64,000 nt of DNA, taken from contig NZ_JBIGIB010000003.1 of NCBI RefSeq assembly GCF_043555935.1, positions 310,001 to 374,000 on the forward strand. Direction: 5' to 3'. This document shows positions 6,371 to 15,881 of this stretch, in pieces. The translations under genes were made by a program, and so were the position numbers. The stretch's first letter is position 1; each line of letters starts with the position of its first letter. The notes below the pieces were generated by a model. It had not been told where the DNA came from, ran no database searches, and was given only the letters and a program-made list of their open reading frames with translations. Origin of the DNA: Pelomonas baiyunensis. GTDB lineage: Bacteria > Pseudomonadota > Gammaproteobacteria > Burkholderiales > Burkholderiaceae_C.

Positions 6371-8593
6371 ATGCCTTCAGCGGGCTTTGCCAGGATGGGA
6401 TCGGTGCGGGGGCTCTTGTTGACTGTGGGTGTCGCGTCGGCGGGCGCCGCCGGCGGCGTTCCTGCGGAATCGGGCAACGACCCCCGGGGGCCGGAGCGAG
6501 TGGAGGTCACCGGACAGGCCGCGCCAGCTGCAGCGCGCGCGGTGATGGCCGGCAAGTTGGTGCTGGGGCGCACGGTGCTGGATGGCGCCCATGTCAGCAC
6601 ACTGCGTGACGTGCTGAGGCGCGATCCGGCGGTGTCGGTGTCGGCCTCGGGGCGTATCGGTCTGCTCGGGTTGCCCGGCTACACGCAAGTGTTGCTGGAC
6701 GGGCTGCCGCCCCCGGACGGCCTGGACCCTCTGGAACTGCCCCCTTCCCAGGTGGAGCGCATCGAGATCATTCGAGGCACTGTGGCCGAGACCGGGTTGG
6801 CCGGCATTGCGGGCACCATCAACGTGGTGCGGCGCAGCCTGAAGCGGAGCCTGCCGTGGCAATGGAGCGGCGAACTGTCGGGGCCCTCCGCGCAGCGCAC
6901 GGCGCGGATGGGGCTGCAGGGCACGTGGCGTGATGAAGCCGCGGGGCACGCTGCCGGGCTCACCCTCAATGCCTGGCGCACGCACTCGGAGTTGGCCACT
7001 GACAGCAATGGGGCTGTGTTGGCGCCAACAGGGGTGGATGCGTGGCGGTCGTCGACCACCAACACCGCGTTGCACACGCAAGTGGCGCTGTCGCCCAGCG
7101 TGCGGTTGACGTTGGCCGAGGGCGAGTCGTTGCAACTGTCCGCCGATTTCTCCAGCGGCAGCTCGGGCAACGTGCAAGACACGGATCTCACGCCCGGAAG
7201 TGATGTGGGTGCTCGGCAACCGCAGCAAAGTCGGTACCGCTGGAATTGGCGAACGTCGCCGAGTTCGACGGGCACGCTGGAGTGGGAGCGGCGGCTTGAG
7301 GACGGTGCCGTCTGGAGCGCGCGCGGGCAGGTGGCCCGAATGAATGAAAGCATGGAGGTGACGGGCAGCGCGCAATGGGCCGGCGGGGCGATGCAAGTGC
7401 TGGCCAATCGAGATGACCGTCAGCGAGCGTCGAGCCAGTGGCGCCTGGTGCGTCGCGGGGGGGCGCGTGATGGCCACGTCCTGCAATGGGGCGCCGAACT
7501 GCGTCACGAGCGGCTGACGCAGCGGCGCGGCCTCGATGTGGAAGGTGCGAGCTCGTACATCGATGCGCTTTTCACCACACAGGCGGTCAGCCGCAATCTG
7601 GATCGCAGCGTGTGGGTGGAGGACGACTGGGCATGGAGCGACGAGCTCCAACTGAAGCTCGGATTGAGATACGAGCAGCGTGTCCACCGGCTCGCCGAGG
7701 GCGTGGCTCGCCATGAGGTGTCGTTGGGCATGTGGGCGCCAACTGTGCAAGCTGCGTGGAGCTTCGGGGATGACGGGGAGCACACCCTGACCTTGGGGCT
7801 GTCGCGTGGGTTCAACATGCCACTGGCGATGGTGCTGAGTCCGCGCCCTGTGCTCGACCCCACCGCTGAATGCCGCAGTCAGCTCAGCTGTGGCACCAAT
7901 CGGCCTCAGGCGCCCGACCGTGCCGGCAACCCGTTCCTGCAACCCGAACGGTCTTGGGGAATCGATCTGAACTGGGACGCCAGCCTGGGCGAACACAGCT
8001 CGGCCTCGTTGGGCGTGGGCTGGCGGTGGTTGAGTGCCGTGCGTGTTCAAACGACGGCGCTGGAATCGGTCCTGTGGTCGACGGAACCTCGATGGGTGGA
8101 ACGGCCCACCAATGGCGGGCGCGCTCAGTCTCGCGCCGTGACGCTGGGGTTCAGCCTTGCTCCCGCTGACTGGTGGGTGAACGCTCCCAGCTCACTGGAG
8201 TTCACCGGGAGTCTGCAATGGGCGGGTTCGCGGGTCAGTGCAGTGGCCGGCCCGTACAACCGGCTCCCCGAACAATCGCCTTGGGCGGCGCGTTGGGGCA
8301 GCAAGGTCCGGGTTGGCGCATGGCCGTTGGAGTGGCATGTGGACGGAGCCCTTCACCCGGCCTATCAATGGCAGGACGCCATGGGCATGCTTCGTCGGCA
8401 AGGGACCAAGCGCACCTGGTCAACCTCGGCCACCTGGACGTTCGATGCGGTCACTCAGCTGACGCTCCAAGTGTCACCGCTGCTGAATGACCGTCACACG
8501 ATGCACGCGATCTGGCAGCCAACGGGCGAACAGTGGCAGCAGCGCAGCCAGGTGCGGCCGGTGTTCAGTCTGAGCTGGACCGCCCAGTTGTAG
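6371..8593 (+). CDS. TonB-dependent receptor, second copy
   Basis: A protein of about 740 residues with receptor architecture. A signal peptide is followed by a TonB-box-like 'ERVEVTGQA' and a plug domain with 'TLRDVLRRDPAVSV', 'TQVLLDGLPP', 'VERIEIIRGT' and 'GIAGTINVVRR', and then a long beta-barrel. The start is uncertain: in-frame ATGs lie at 6296, 6332, 6371 and 6395. I chose 6371 because it leaves a plausible n-region before the hydrophobic run LLLTVGVASAGAAGG. It is not closely similar to the receptor at 222-2552. The substrate is unknown, and no riboswitch, sigma/anti-sigma pair or siderophore gene is adjacent. Confidence 0.85.
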   Translation: MPSAGFARMGSVRGLLLTVGVASAGAAGGVPAESGNDPRGPERVEVTGQAAPAAARAVMAGKLVLGRTVLDGAHVSTLRDVLRRDPAVSVSASGRIGLLGLPGYTQVLLDGLPPPDGLDPLELPPSQVERIEIIRGTVAETGLAGIAGTINVVRRSLKRSLPWQWSGELSGPSAQRTARMGLQGTWRDEAAGHAAGLTLNAWRTHSELATDSNGAVLAPTGVDAWRSSTTNTALHTQVALSPSVRLTLAEGESLQLSADFSSGSSGNVQDTDLTPGSDVGARQPQQSRYRWNWRTSPSSTGTLEWERRLEDGAVWSARGQVARMNESMEVTGSAQWAGGAMQVLANRDDRQRASSQWRLVRRGGARDGHVLQWGAELRHERLTQRRGLDVEGASSYIDALFTTQAVSRNLDRSVWVEDDWAWSDELQLKLGLRYEQRVHRLAEGVARHEVSLGMWAPTVQAAWSFGDDGEHTLTLGLSRGFNMPLAMVLSPRPVLDPTAECRSQLSCGTNRPQAPDRAGNPFLQPERSWGIDLNWDASLGEHSSASLGVGWRWLSAVRVQTTALESVLWSTEPRWVERPTNGGRAQSRAVTLGFSLAPADWWVNAPSSLEFTGSLQWAGSRVSAVAGPYNRLPEQSPWAARWGSKVRVGAWPLEWHVDGALHPAYQWQDAMGMLRRQGTKRTWSTSATWTFDAVTQLTLQVSPLLNDRHTMHAIWQPTGEQWQQRSQVRPVFSLSWTAQL

Positions 8594-8639
8594 AGGGGCG
8601 TGCGGCGCGCGAAGCGTTTTTGTTCACAGATCCGCGCCG

Positions 8640-8663
8640 TTGACAAGTTGACAAGGCTTGTCA
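8640..8663. promoter_or_regulatory. Candidate operator of the RND efflux operon
   Basis: TTGACAAG occurs twice in tandem (8640-8647 and 8648-8655), and the second copy forms the perfect dyad TGACAAG-G-CTTGTCA. This is the only palindrome in the 154-bp gap before the efflux operon and resembles TetR/AcrR-type operators. The TTGACA could also serve as a -35 box. Confidence 0.55.
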
Positions 8664-8747
8664 GCAGCCCGGCCGGGCTTTCCGGGCGGAGGGGCCTCAG
8701 CGGGGGGTGAACTGCTTACAGTCGCCCGCTTGCATTCGGAGCCCCTC

Positions 8748-9908
8748 ATGATGAAGACCCGCCTGGCGCTGCGCCTCACGCCACTTTTCGCCGCTGTTTT
8801 GCTCGCCGCCTGTGGCCAGCAGCAGGGGGGCCCGGGGGGGCATGCGGGTGGGCCGCCGCCGGTGTCGGTGGCACCTGCCACGCAGCGGGAGGTGCAGGAG
8901 TTCGACGAATTCACCGCCCGCCTGGAGGCGCCGGACACCGTGGAGGTGCGCGCCCGCGTGGCCGGCACGGTGGAAGCGGTGCGCTTCAAGGAAGGCCAGG
9001 TCGTGAAGAAGGGCGAGCCGCTCTTCACGCTGGACGCCCGCGCGTTCAAGGCTGACGTCGCCCGTGCCGAAGCCCAGGCCGCCGCCGCCAAGACGCAGGC
9101 GGAACTTGCCAAGGCCGAGCTGGCGCGGGCGGAGAAGCTGGTGAGCGCCAACGCCGTCAGCGTGCAGGAGATCGACCAGCTGCGCGCCGCGCTGCGCAGC
9201 ACCGAGTCCAACCAGAAGGCTGCGGAGGCCGCGCTGGTGCAGGCCCGCCTGAACGTGGAGTACGCGAACGTGACCGCGCCGGTCAGCGGCCGCACCTCGC
9301 GCGCCAACGTCACGCCCGGCAACCTGGTGGGCGTGGGCGACCCGGTGCTGACCACGCTGGTGTCCAGCGACAAGGTCTACGCCTACTTTGACGCGAGCGA
9401 GGCCACCTACCTGAAGTACATGCGCGCGGCCAAGCCGGCAGCGACGGCGGTGCAGATGGGCCTGTCCAACGAGACGGGCTTCCCGCACGCCGGCAAGCTG
9501 GACTTCGTGGACAACCGCCTCAACCCCGCTACCGCCACCATCCGCGCCCGTGCGGTGTTCGACAACAAGGGCGGCGCGTTCACGCCGGGTTTGTCGGCCC
9601 GCATCAAGCTGGGCGGCGGCAGTGCCTACACCGGCGTGGTGGTGCCGGACCGCGCCATCACGACGGACCAGACGCACAAGATCGTGCTCGTCGTCGGTGC
9701 CAACAACATCGTGCAGCCCCGGCCGGTCACGCCGGGCGCGCTGATCGACGGCATGCGCGTGGTGGACGGCCTCAAGGCCGGCGAGTTGGTCATCGTGGAC
9801 GGCCTGCTGCGCGCCTTCCCCGGTGCACCCGTCACGCCCCAGGTGCTGAAGGTGGATGCCAACGGCATGCCCATCCCCGTCGCGCCCGCGCCTGCCGCCT
9901 CGAAGTAA
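8748..9908 (+). CDS. RND efflux periplasmic adaptor lipoprotein (MexE/AcrA type)
   Basis: The 386-residue membrane-fusion protein links the inner-membrane pump to the outer-membrane channel in a tripartite drug or solvent exporter. The ATG at 8748 has GGAG six bases upstream and starts a lipoprotein signal with lipobox LLAAC, so the mature protein is anchored by cysteine. Next come the lipoyl half-motif 'VEVRARVAGTVEAVRFKEGQ', an alpha-helical hairpin rich in Ala, Glu and Lys (about 100-165), the second lipoyl half 'YANVTAPVSGRTSRANVTPG' and beta-barrel regions. The pump gene follows after 18 bases. The sequence style is closest to MexE. Confidence 0.92.
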   Translation: MMKTRLALRLTPLFAAVLLAACGQQQGGPGGHAGGPPPVSVAPATQREVQEFDEFTARLEAPDTVEVRARVAGTVEAVRFKEGQVVKKGEPLFTLDARAFKADVARAEAQAAAAKTQAELAKAELARAEKLVSANAVSVQEIDQLRAALRSTESNQKAAEAALVQARLNVEYANVTAPVSGRTSRANVTPGNLVGVGDPVLTTLVSSDKVYAYFDASEATYLKYMRAAKPAATAVQMGLSNETGFPHAGKLDFVDNRLNPATATIRARAVFDNKGGAFTPGLSARIKLGGGSAYTGVVVPDRAITTDQTHKIVLVVGANNIVQPRPVTPGALIDGMRVVDGLKAGELVIVDGLLRAFPGAPVTPQVLKVDANGMPIPVAPAPAASK

Positions 9909-9926
9909 GCCCAAGGCGACACGCTC

Positions 9927-12900
9927 ATGGACATCTCGCGCTTTTTCATCGACCGGCCGCGCTTCGCGACCGTGTTGTCCCTCTTCATCTTCCTGATCGG
10001 CGCGCTGGCGATTCCGCTGCTGCCGGTGTCGGAGTACCCCGAGGTCGCGCCGCCGCAGGTGGTGGTGCGCGCCCAGTACCCGGGTGCCAACCCGCGCGTG
10101 ATCTCTGAAACCGTGGCCACGCCGCTGGAGGAGCAGATCAACGGCCTGGAAAACGTTCTCTACTTCGAGAGCCAGGCCACGGGCGACGGCGGCATGACGC
10201 TGACCGTCACCTTCAAGATCGGCACGCACCCCGAGGCCGCCGAAACCGCGGTGCAGAACCGCGTGAACCGCGCGCTGCCGCGCCTGCCCGACATCGTGCG
10301 CCAGATCGGCGTGACGACCGAAAAGGCCGCGTCCAACCTGACCATGGTGGTTCACCTCGTCAGCCCCGACAACTCGCGCGACGCGCTGTACCTGCGCAAC
10401 TACGGCTCGCTCAATGTGCGGGACGAACTGCTGCGCGTGCCCGGCATGGGCTCGGTGCTGAGCTTCGGCGCGGGCGACTACGCCATGCGCATCTGGCTGG
10501 ACCCGCAAAAGCTCAGCAGCCGCAACATGACGGCGTCTGAGGTGGTGGGCGCCATCCGCGAGCAGAACACGCAGGTGGCCGCCGGCGTGGTGGGCGCCTC
10601 GCCCGCCCCGAAGGGCACGGACTTCCAGCTCGCCATCAACGCCCAAGGGCGCCTGGCCAGTGAGGAGGAGTTCGGCAACATCATCGTCCGCACCGAGCCC
10701 AAGACCGGCGCCTTCGTGCGCGTGAAGGATGTGGGCCGCGTCGAGATCAGCGCCAACAGCTACGCGCTGCGCAGCCTGCTGAACAACAAGGAAGCTGCGG
10801 CCATCGCCATCTTCCAGGCGCCGGGCTCCAACGCGCTGGCCATCTCGGAGAACGTGCGCAAGACGATGGAGCGCTTGAAGCCCAGCTTCCCGGCGGGCGT
10901 CGATTACGCCATCGTGTACGACCCCACCCGCTTCGTGCAGACCTCCATCGAGAAGGTCGTGCACACGCTGTTCGAGGCCGTGGCCTTGGTGGTGCTGGTG
11001 GTCATCGTGTTCCTGCAAACCTGGCGCGCGTCCATCATTCCGCTGGTGGCGGTGCCGGTGTCCATCGTCGGCACGTTCGCCGTGCTGCTGGCGCTGGGCT
11101 TCTCCATCAACACGCTGACGCTGTTCGGCCTGGTGCTGGCCATCGGCATCGTGGTGGACGACGCCATCGTGGTGGTGGAAAACGTCGAGCGCAACATTCA
11201 GGACGGCCTCACGCCGCACGACGCGACCGTGAAGGCCATGCAGGAGGTGTCGGGCCCCATCATCGCCATCGCGTTGGTGCTGTGCGCGGTGTTCATTCCG
11301 CTGACGCTGGTGCCGGGCCTGTCGGGCCAGTTCTACAAGCAGTTCGCGGTCACCATCGCCATCTCCACGGTGATCTCGGCCTTCAACTCGCTGACGCTCT
11401 CGCCCGCGCTGGCCGCCATCCTGCTGCGCCCGCATGACGCGCCCAAGGACGCGCTGATGCGCGGCATGGACACGCTGTTCGGCCCGTTCTTCCGGTGGTT
11501 CAACCGCTTCTTCCACCGCCGCTCGGAGGGCTACGGCCGCGGCGTCACGGGCATCCTCAAGCGCAAGTCGCTGGCGCTCATCGTCTACGCGCTGCTGCTG
11601 GGCGCCACGGCGCTGATCTTCACGCGCATTCCCAGCGGCTTCGTGCCCGCGCCGGACAAGCAGTACCTGATCGGCGTGGCCCAGCTGCCCGCCGGCGCCA
11701 GCCTGGACCGCACCGAAGAAGTCATCCGCCAGATGAGCGCTATCGCGCTCAAGGTGCCGGGCATCCAGGACTCGGTGGCCTTCCCCGGCCTGTCGGTGGC
11801 GGGCTTCTCGGCCTCGCCCAACGAAGGCATCGTGTTCTTCGGCCTGGAAGACTTCGACAAGCGCACCGGCCGCGACAAGAGCAAGGAAGCCATCCTCGGC
11901 GCGGTCAACGGCGCCATCCAGCAAATCCAGGGCGCGCGCATGTTCGTCGTGCCGCCGCCGCCGGTGGACGGCCTGGGTATTGCGGGCGGCTTCAAGATCC
12001 AGGTGCAGGACCGCAGCAGCCAGGGCGAGCAAGCCCTGTACGGCGCGGCCTGGGGGTCGCTGGGCCAGATCTACGGCAACCCCAACACCAGCATCGGCAC
12101 GCCGTACTCCAACTACGACATCAACGTGCCCCAGCTGTTCGCCAACGTCGACCGCGTGAAGGCCAAGCAGATGGGCGTGCCGCTGGGCTCCATCTACGAC
12201 ACGCTGCAGATCAACCTCGGCTCGCTGTACGTCAACGACTTCACCAAGTTCGGCAAGACCTACCAGGTCATCGTGCAGGCCGACGCGCCCTTCCGCGCCA
12301 AGGCGGAGGACGTGACCCAGCTCAAGACCCGCAACGACGCCGGTCAGATGGTGCCGCTGGGTTCGCTGATGAGCGTGGAGCCGACCTTCGGCCCCACCCG
12401 CGTCACGCGCTACAACGGCTTCCCATCGGCCGACATCAACGGCGCGCCCAAGCCCGGCTTTTCGTCGGGCCAGGCCGAGGCCGAGATCGAGCGCATCTTG
12501 AAGACCCTGCCGCGCGGCTTCGGCTACGAGTTCACCGACCTCAGCTACCAAGACCGCCTGACCCGCAGCGTCACGCTGCCGGTGCTCAACGTGCAGGTGC
12601 CCACGCTGGCCGCGGTGCTCGCGTTCTCGGTGCTGCTGGTGGTGCTGGTGCTGGCGGCGCAGTACGAAAGCTGGAGCCTGCCGCTGGCCATCATCCTGAT
12701 CGTGCCGATGTGCATCTTGTCGGCGCTGTTCGGCGTGTGGCTGTCGCACCTGCCGCCCTTCATGCAGTCGGGCGACCTGAACATCTTCACGCAGGTGGCG
12801 CTGGTGGTGCTGGTGGGGCTGGCGTGCAAGAACGCCATCCTGATCGTGGAGTTCGCCAAGGAACTGGAAGAGCAGGGCCGCTCGGTGGCCGATGCCGTCA

Positions 12901-13205
12901 TCGAGGCCTGCCGTCTGCGGCTGCGCCCCATCCTGATGACCTCCATCGCGTTCTGCGCCGGCGTCATTCCGCTGATCCTGGGCAGCGGTGCCGGCAGCGA
13001 AATGCGCCGCGCCATGGGCATTGCCGTGTTCAGCGGCATGCTGGGCGTGACCTTCTTCGGCATCTTCCTCACGCCGGTGTTCTACGCGCTGCTGCGCAAG
13101 GGCACCGAGAAGCGCCGCGCCCGTGCGGCCGCCCTGCGCGCCCAGGTCGACGCCTCGGCCCACGCCTTCCACCCTGGCATTGACGATGAAAAGGAGGGCC
13201 ACTGA
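9927..13205 (+). CDS. RND multidrug efflux permease (MexF/AcrB, HAE1 type)
   Basis: A 1092-residue, 12-helix inner-membrane pump driven by protons. It begins MDISRFFIDRPRFA, standard for HAE1 pumps, and has two large periplasmic domains after helices 1 and 7. The proton-relay aspartate pair is visible in helix 4 as 'GIVVDDAIVVVENVERNI', and the helix-10/11 region 'LACKNAILIVEFAKELEE' carries the conserved lysine. The length is slightly above AcrB. The C-terminal tail after 'KGTEKRRARAA' is short and charged. The channel gene starts one base after the stop, so adaptor, pump and channel form one operon. Confidence 0.95.
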   Translation: MDISRFFIDRPRFATVLSLFIFLIGALAIPLLPVSEYPEVAPPQVVVRAQYPGANPRVISETVATPLEEQINGLENVLYFESQATGDGGMTLTVTFKIGTHPEAAETAVQNRVNRALPRLPDIVRQIGVTTEKAASNLTMVVHLVSPDNSRDALYLRNYGSLNVRDELLRVPGMGSVLSFGAGDYAMRIWLDPQKLSSRNMTASEVVGAIREQNTQVAAGVVGASPAPKGTDFQLAINAQGRLASEEEFGNIIVRTEPKTGAFVRVKDVGRVEISANSYALRSLLNNKEAAAIAIFQAPGSNALAISENVRKTMERLKPSFPAGVDYAIVYDPTRFVQTSIEKVVHTLFEAVALVVLVVIVFLQTWRASIIPLVAVPVSIVGTFAVLLALGFSINTLTLFGLVLAIGIVVDDAIVVVENVERNIQDGLTPHDATVKAMQEVSGPIIAIALVLCAVFIPLTLVPGLSGQFYKQFAVTIAISTVISAFNSLTLSPALAAILLRPHDAPKDALMRGMDTLFGPFFRWFNRFFHRRSEGYGRGVTGILKRKSLALIVYALLLGATALIFTRIPSGFVPAPDKQYLIGVAQLPAGASLDRTEEVIRQMSAIALKVPGIQDSVAFPGLSVAGFSASPNEGIVFFGLEDFDKRTGRDKSKEAILGAVNGAIQQIQGARMFVVPPPPVDGLGIAGGFKIQVQDRSSQGEQALYGAAWGSLGQIYGNPNTSIGTPYSNYDINVPQLFANVDRVKAKQMGVPLGSIYDTLQINLGSLYVNDFTKFGKTYQVIVQADAPFRAKAEDVTQLKTRNDAGQMVPLGSLMSVEPTFGPTRVTRYNGFPSADINGAPKPGFSSGQAEAEIERILKTLPRGFGYEFTDLSYQDRLTRSVTLPVLNVQVPTLAAVLAFSVLLVVLVLAAQYESWSLPLAIILIVPMCILSALFGVWLSHLPPFMQSGDLNIFTQVALVVLVGLACKNAILIVEFAKELEEQGRSVADAVIEACRLRLRPILMTSIAFCAGVIPLILGSGAGSEMRRAMGIAVFSGMLGVTFFGIFLTPVFYALLRKGTEKRRARAAALRAQVDASAHAFHPGIDDEKEGH

Positions 13206-13206
13206 C

Positions 13207-14604
13207 ATGCTCGTCCGCTTGACCCCTCTTGCCCTCGCCGCAGCCCTGGTGGGTTGCGCAGCGCCCCCCCTGTCGAACGGGCCGATTTACGTCGCGCCCA
13301 AGGAGTTCAGCGGCGTGCCCGCCAGCGCGGCCGCAGGTGCGCCGCAACTCGCCCAGGCCTTTGCGGAACCCGCGCCGTTTGATGGCGCCTTGAAGGACGT
13401 GCTCGCCCACAACCGCGACCTGCGCGCCGCCGCCGCACGCCTGAAGCAGGCCGAAAGCCTGGCCGACGCGGCCGGTGCCCGCCGCCTGCCCTCGGTCAGT
13501 GCCGGCGCCAACGCCAGCCGCCAGCGCGCGCCCAACGACCAGGGACAGTTCAACAACTTCAACAGCTACGGGGTGAACGCCACCGCCGGCTGGGAAGTGG
13601 ACCTCTGGGGCCGCGTGGCCGCCACCGCCCAGGCAGCGGGTTATGACGCCCAAAGCGCCGCGCTGGACCGCGACGCCGCCCAGCTCAGCCTGGCCCACGC
13701 CGCGCTCAACCTGCAGGCCCAGCTCATCGGCCTGGGCCATCGCCTCAAGCTCGCCAAAGAAACCTTGGCGGTGCAGAACCAGGTGCTGGACCTGGTGAAG
13801 GCCCGCGTGGGCGCCGGCCGCGGCACCGCGGTGGACCAAGCCCGCGCCGAGGCGCTGGTGGCGCAAACCTCGGCCAGCGTGCCGGCCCTGCGCAACGCTG
13901 CCTGCCTCACTCGCCTGCAGCTGGACGTGCTGCGCGGCCAGCCCCCGGCGGACTGCGAGAAAGCCGACAGCGACCCGCTGCCCGCCATGCCCGCGCCGCG
14001 CCTCATCAGCCTGGGCACCTTGCCCGACCCGCAAGCGCTGCTGGAGGCCCGGCCCGACCTGCGCGCCGCCAACATCCGCGCCAAGGCCGCCGCGTCGCGC
14101 GCCCAGGTGGCCTGGGCCGCGCGTTGGCCCATGCTGGGCCTGACCGGCCAGATCGGCTGGAGCGCCGGCAGCAGCGGTGACCTGTTCAAGAGCGCCACGC
14201 AGATTCACTCCATCGCCGGCGCGCTGAACTGGAACTTCCTGGACTTCGGCGCCCGCAAGGCCGAGGAAAGCGCCGCCCGCGCCGCCTTCGACGCGGCCGT
14301 TGCGGCGGCCGAGCAGGCCCAGCTGACGGCGCTGCAAGACGCCCAGGGCAGCCTCTCCACGCTGCGCGAGACCGAGCAGCAGGCCGCCGCCCAAGCCACG
14401 GCCGCCGAGGCCGCGCAGCGGGCCCGGGACCTGGCGCTGAAGCGCTACGAAGCCGGCGTGACCGACTTCTACGCGCTGCTCAGCGCCGAGCAGGAGCGCC
14501 TGGCCGCGGCGGACGCGCTCATCCAGGTGCAAACCGCCCGCGCCACCGCGTTGCTGGGCGTGCACAAGGCGTTTGCCGCCCAGCTGACGGCCACGGCCCG
14601 CTGA
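13207..14604 (+). CDS. Outer-membrane efflux channel lipoprotein (OprM/NodT family)
   Basis: The 465-residue TolC-like channel completes the tripartite exporter. The start is ATG 13207, with an excellent AAGGAGG ribosome site eight bases upstream located inside the 3' end of the pump gene. The lipobox ALVGC gives an acylated N-terminus. Two repeated outer-membrane-efflux domains follow, each with long Ala-rich helices; the first contains 'GWEVDLWGRVAA' and the second 'ALNWNFLDFGARKAEE', the paired hallmarks of the NodT family. The last conserved block is 'LALKRYEAGVTDFYALLSAEQERL'-like (only partly quoted here). No regulator gene is linked on either side. Confidence 0.94.
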   Translation: MLVRLTPLALAAALVGCAAPPLSNGPIYVAPKEFSGVPASAAAGAPQLAQAFAEPAPFDGALKDVLAHNRDLRAAAARLKQAESLADAAGARRLPSVSAGANASRQRAPNDQGQFNNFNSYGVNATAGWEVDLWGRVAATAQAAGYDAQSAALDRDAAQLSLAHAALNLQAQLIGLGHRLKLAKETLAVQNQVLDLVKARVGAGRGTAVDQARAEALVAQTSASVPALRNAACLTRLQLDVLRGQPPADCEKADSDPLPAMPAPRLISLGTLPDPQALLEARPDLRAANIRAKAAASRAQVAWAARWPMLGLTGQIGWSAGSSGDLFKSATQIHSIAGALNWNFLDFGARKAEESAARAAFDAAVAAAEQAQLTALQDAQGSLSTLRETEQQAAAQATAAEAAQRARDLALKRYEAGVTDFYALLSAEQERLAAADALIQVQTARATALLGVHKAFAAQLTATAR

Positions 14605-14614
14605 GCGGGCGCCG

Positions 14615-15145
14615 TCAGCGCACGCCGCGCAAGGCGCTGCCGCTGGCGCCGCGCGTGATGGGGCAGTTCACGACGATGGCGGTCACCTCCACCGCCACGT
14701 CGCCCCGCGCCTCGGCGGCCAGCACGGCTTCTTCCGACCGCAGCTCCTGCGGCGTGGCGCCCGGCCGCCAGCGCACCAGCGCCAGCCGCCACAGCGGGCT
14801 GTAGTTCGGGTCCGGCGTGGCGGCACCCACGGCGTTGGGGCCGGAGGCGAACACGCTGATCTGTGCCGCGTCGGCGAACTTGTAGACCCGCTCGGTGATG
14901 GAGGCGCGGCCAGCGCCCAGCGCATCGGCCAGGCGCGGCACGTGGTTCACGCCGGCCAGCGCGGCCATGGCGGCGTCGGAGATGTCCGTCGTCACGTACT
15001 CCACGCGGTGCCCCTCCACCCACGCCAGCTGCTTGGGCAACACCACCTCGTCACGGCCGGGCGCGGCGCAGCCGCCGAGCAAAACTGTCCAGGTGAGGGA
15101 CAAGGCCGCGAGGGCCGAGCGGGGGGCGCAGTGCAGGTGAACCAT
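14615..15145 (-). CDS. Conserved lipoprotein, DUF7482-like
   Basis: A 176-residue exported lipoprotein with signal peptide and lipobox LLGGC at about residues 22-26. The mature part contains 'YSPLWRLALVRWRPG' followed by 'LRSEEAVLAAEARGDV' and 'IVVNCPI', a pattern I associate with the uncharacterised DUF7482 family. It converges on the efflux channel gene with an 11-base gap and lies upstream of nothing on its own strand within 70 bases. The function is unknown; the family assignment is from memory of its motif and moderately sure. Confidence 0.7.
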   Translation of the reverse strand: MVHLHCAPRSALAALSLTWTVLLGGCAAPGRDEVVLPKQLAWVEGHRVEYVTTDISDAAMAALAGVNHVPRLADALGAGRASITERVYKFADAAQISVFASGPNAVGAATPDPNYSPLWRLALVRWRPGATPQELRSEEAVLAAEARGDVAVEVTAIVVNCPITRGASGSALRGVR

Positions 15146-15216
15146 GGGCAGCAGTCGGGGCCAGGGCTGCGGCCATTACACCGGAAGGCCGGTGCACCGC
15201 CGCCGCGGCCGGGTCT

Positions 15217-15783
15217 TCAGCGCCAATAGCGGGGGTAGGTCCGCCCGGTGGCGCGGTGGTACAGCACCGCCACTCCCACCAGCACCAGGGCGCCGAACAA
15301 GGTTGGGAACAGCAGGAAGCTCCAGGTCGGTGCCGCGAGGAACACGATGATGGGGTTGGACCCGGCCGGTGGGTGCAGCGTGCCGCTGAGCATCATCAAT
15401 GCGGCCGACGCGGCGGCGGCACCCGCCAGCGCCCACCAGCTGGGCCCGAAGGCCGCCAGCGCCGCCAGCCCCACGGCCGTGCAGATGACATGGCCGCCGA
15501 TGACGCTGCGTGGCTGCGAGAAATGCAGCTCCGGGAAGGTGAACACCATCACCGCGGTGGAGCCGAACGAGCCCAGCAGCAACAGCGTGTGGGCCTGGAA
15601 CGAGCACCAGCCCAACACCGCGATCACGGTGAACACGCCCGCGCAGGCCAGCAGCCCGCTGTGCAGCGACACGCGCGGTGCGGCCGAGGGTTGGGCCAGC
15701 GCGTGGCGAACGGCCCGAGCCCAGCGCGGCGCGCGCAAGCCCGAAGCGGGCGCGGGGTCGGACGGTGGGGCGACGTCGTTCAT
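15217..15783 (-). CDS. HPP-family membrane protein
   Basis: A 188-residue inner-membrane protein with about four hydrophobic helices after a 40-residue cytoplasmic N-terminus. The family signature HPPAGSNP is intact at about residue 135, preceded by 'GSFGSTAVMVFTFP' and 'QPRSVIGGHV', both usual in HPP proteins. Some family members in cyanobacteria and plants have been linked to nitrite transport, but bacterial short forms are mostly uncharacterised. It stands alone on the minus strand, 70 bases from the lipoprotein gene; co-transcription is possible but not shown. Confidence 0.85.
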   Translation of the reverse strand: MNDVAPPSDPAPASGLRAPRWARAVRHALAQPSAAPRVSLHSGLLACAGVFTVIAVLGWCSFQAHTLLLLGSFGSTAVMVFTFPELHFSQPRSVIGGHVICTAVGLAALAAFGPSWWALAGAAAASAALMMLSGTLHPPAGSNPIIVFLAAPTWSFLLFPTLFGALVLVGVAVLYHRATGRTYPRYWR

Positions 15784-15831
15784 GGGCGCCGTGGATTGTG
15801 GCGGACGCTGGGCCCGCGGGTTGAACCGCTC

Positions 15832-15881
15832 AGGCGATCAGGCGCTTGGGCGTTTAGGCGTTTAGGCGTTTAGGCGATCAA
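15832..15881. repeat. 8-bp tandem repeat array (GCGTTTAG) flanked by GCGATCA copies
   Basis: Three contiguous copies of GCGTTTAG and one degenerate copy (GCGCTTGG) lie between two copies of GCGATCA. The last GCGATCA supplies the stop codon of the minus-strand antiporter gene, so slippage here could change the end of that gene. Confidence 0.75.

Noticed and set aside
8697..13208. 1503-codon open frame opposite the RND operon
   Set aside because: A GC-rich shadow of the efflux genes; low-complexity composition and no recognisable domain.
15832..15881. CRISPR-like repeats
   Set aside because: Units are only 8 bp with no spacers.
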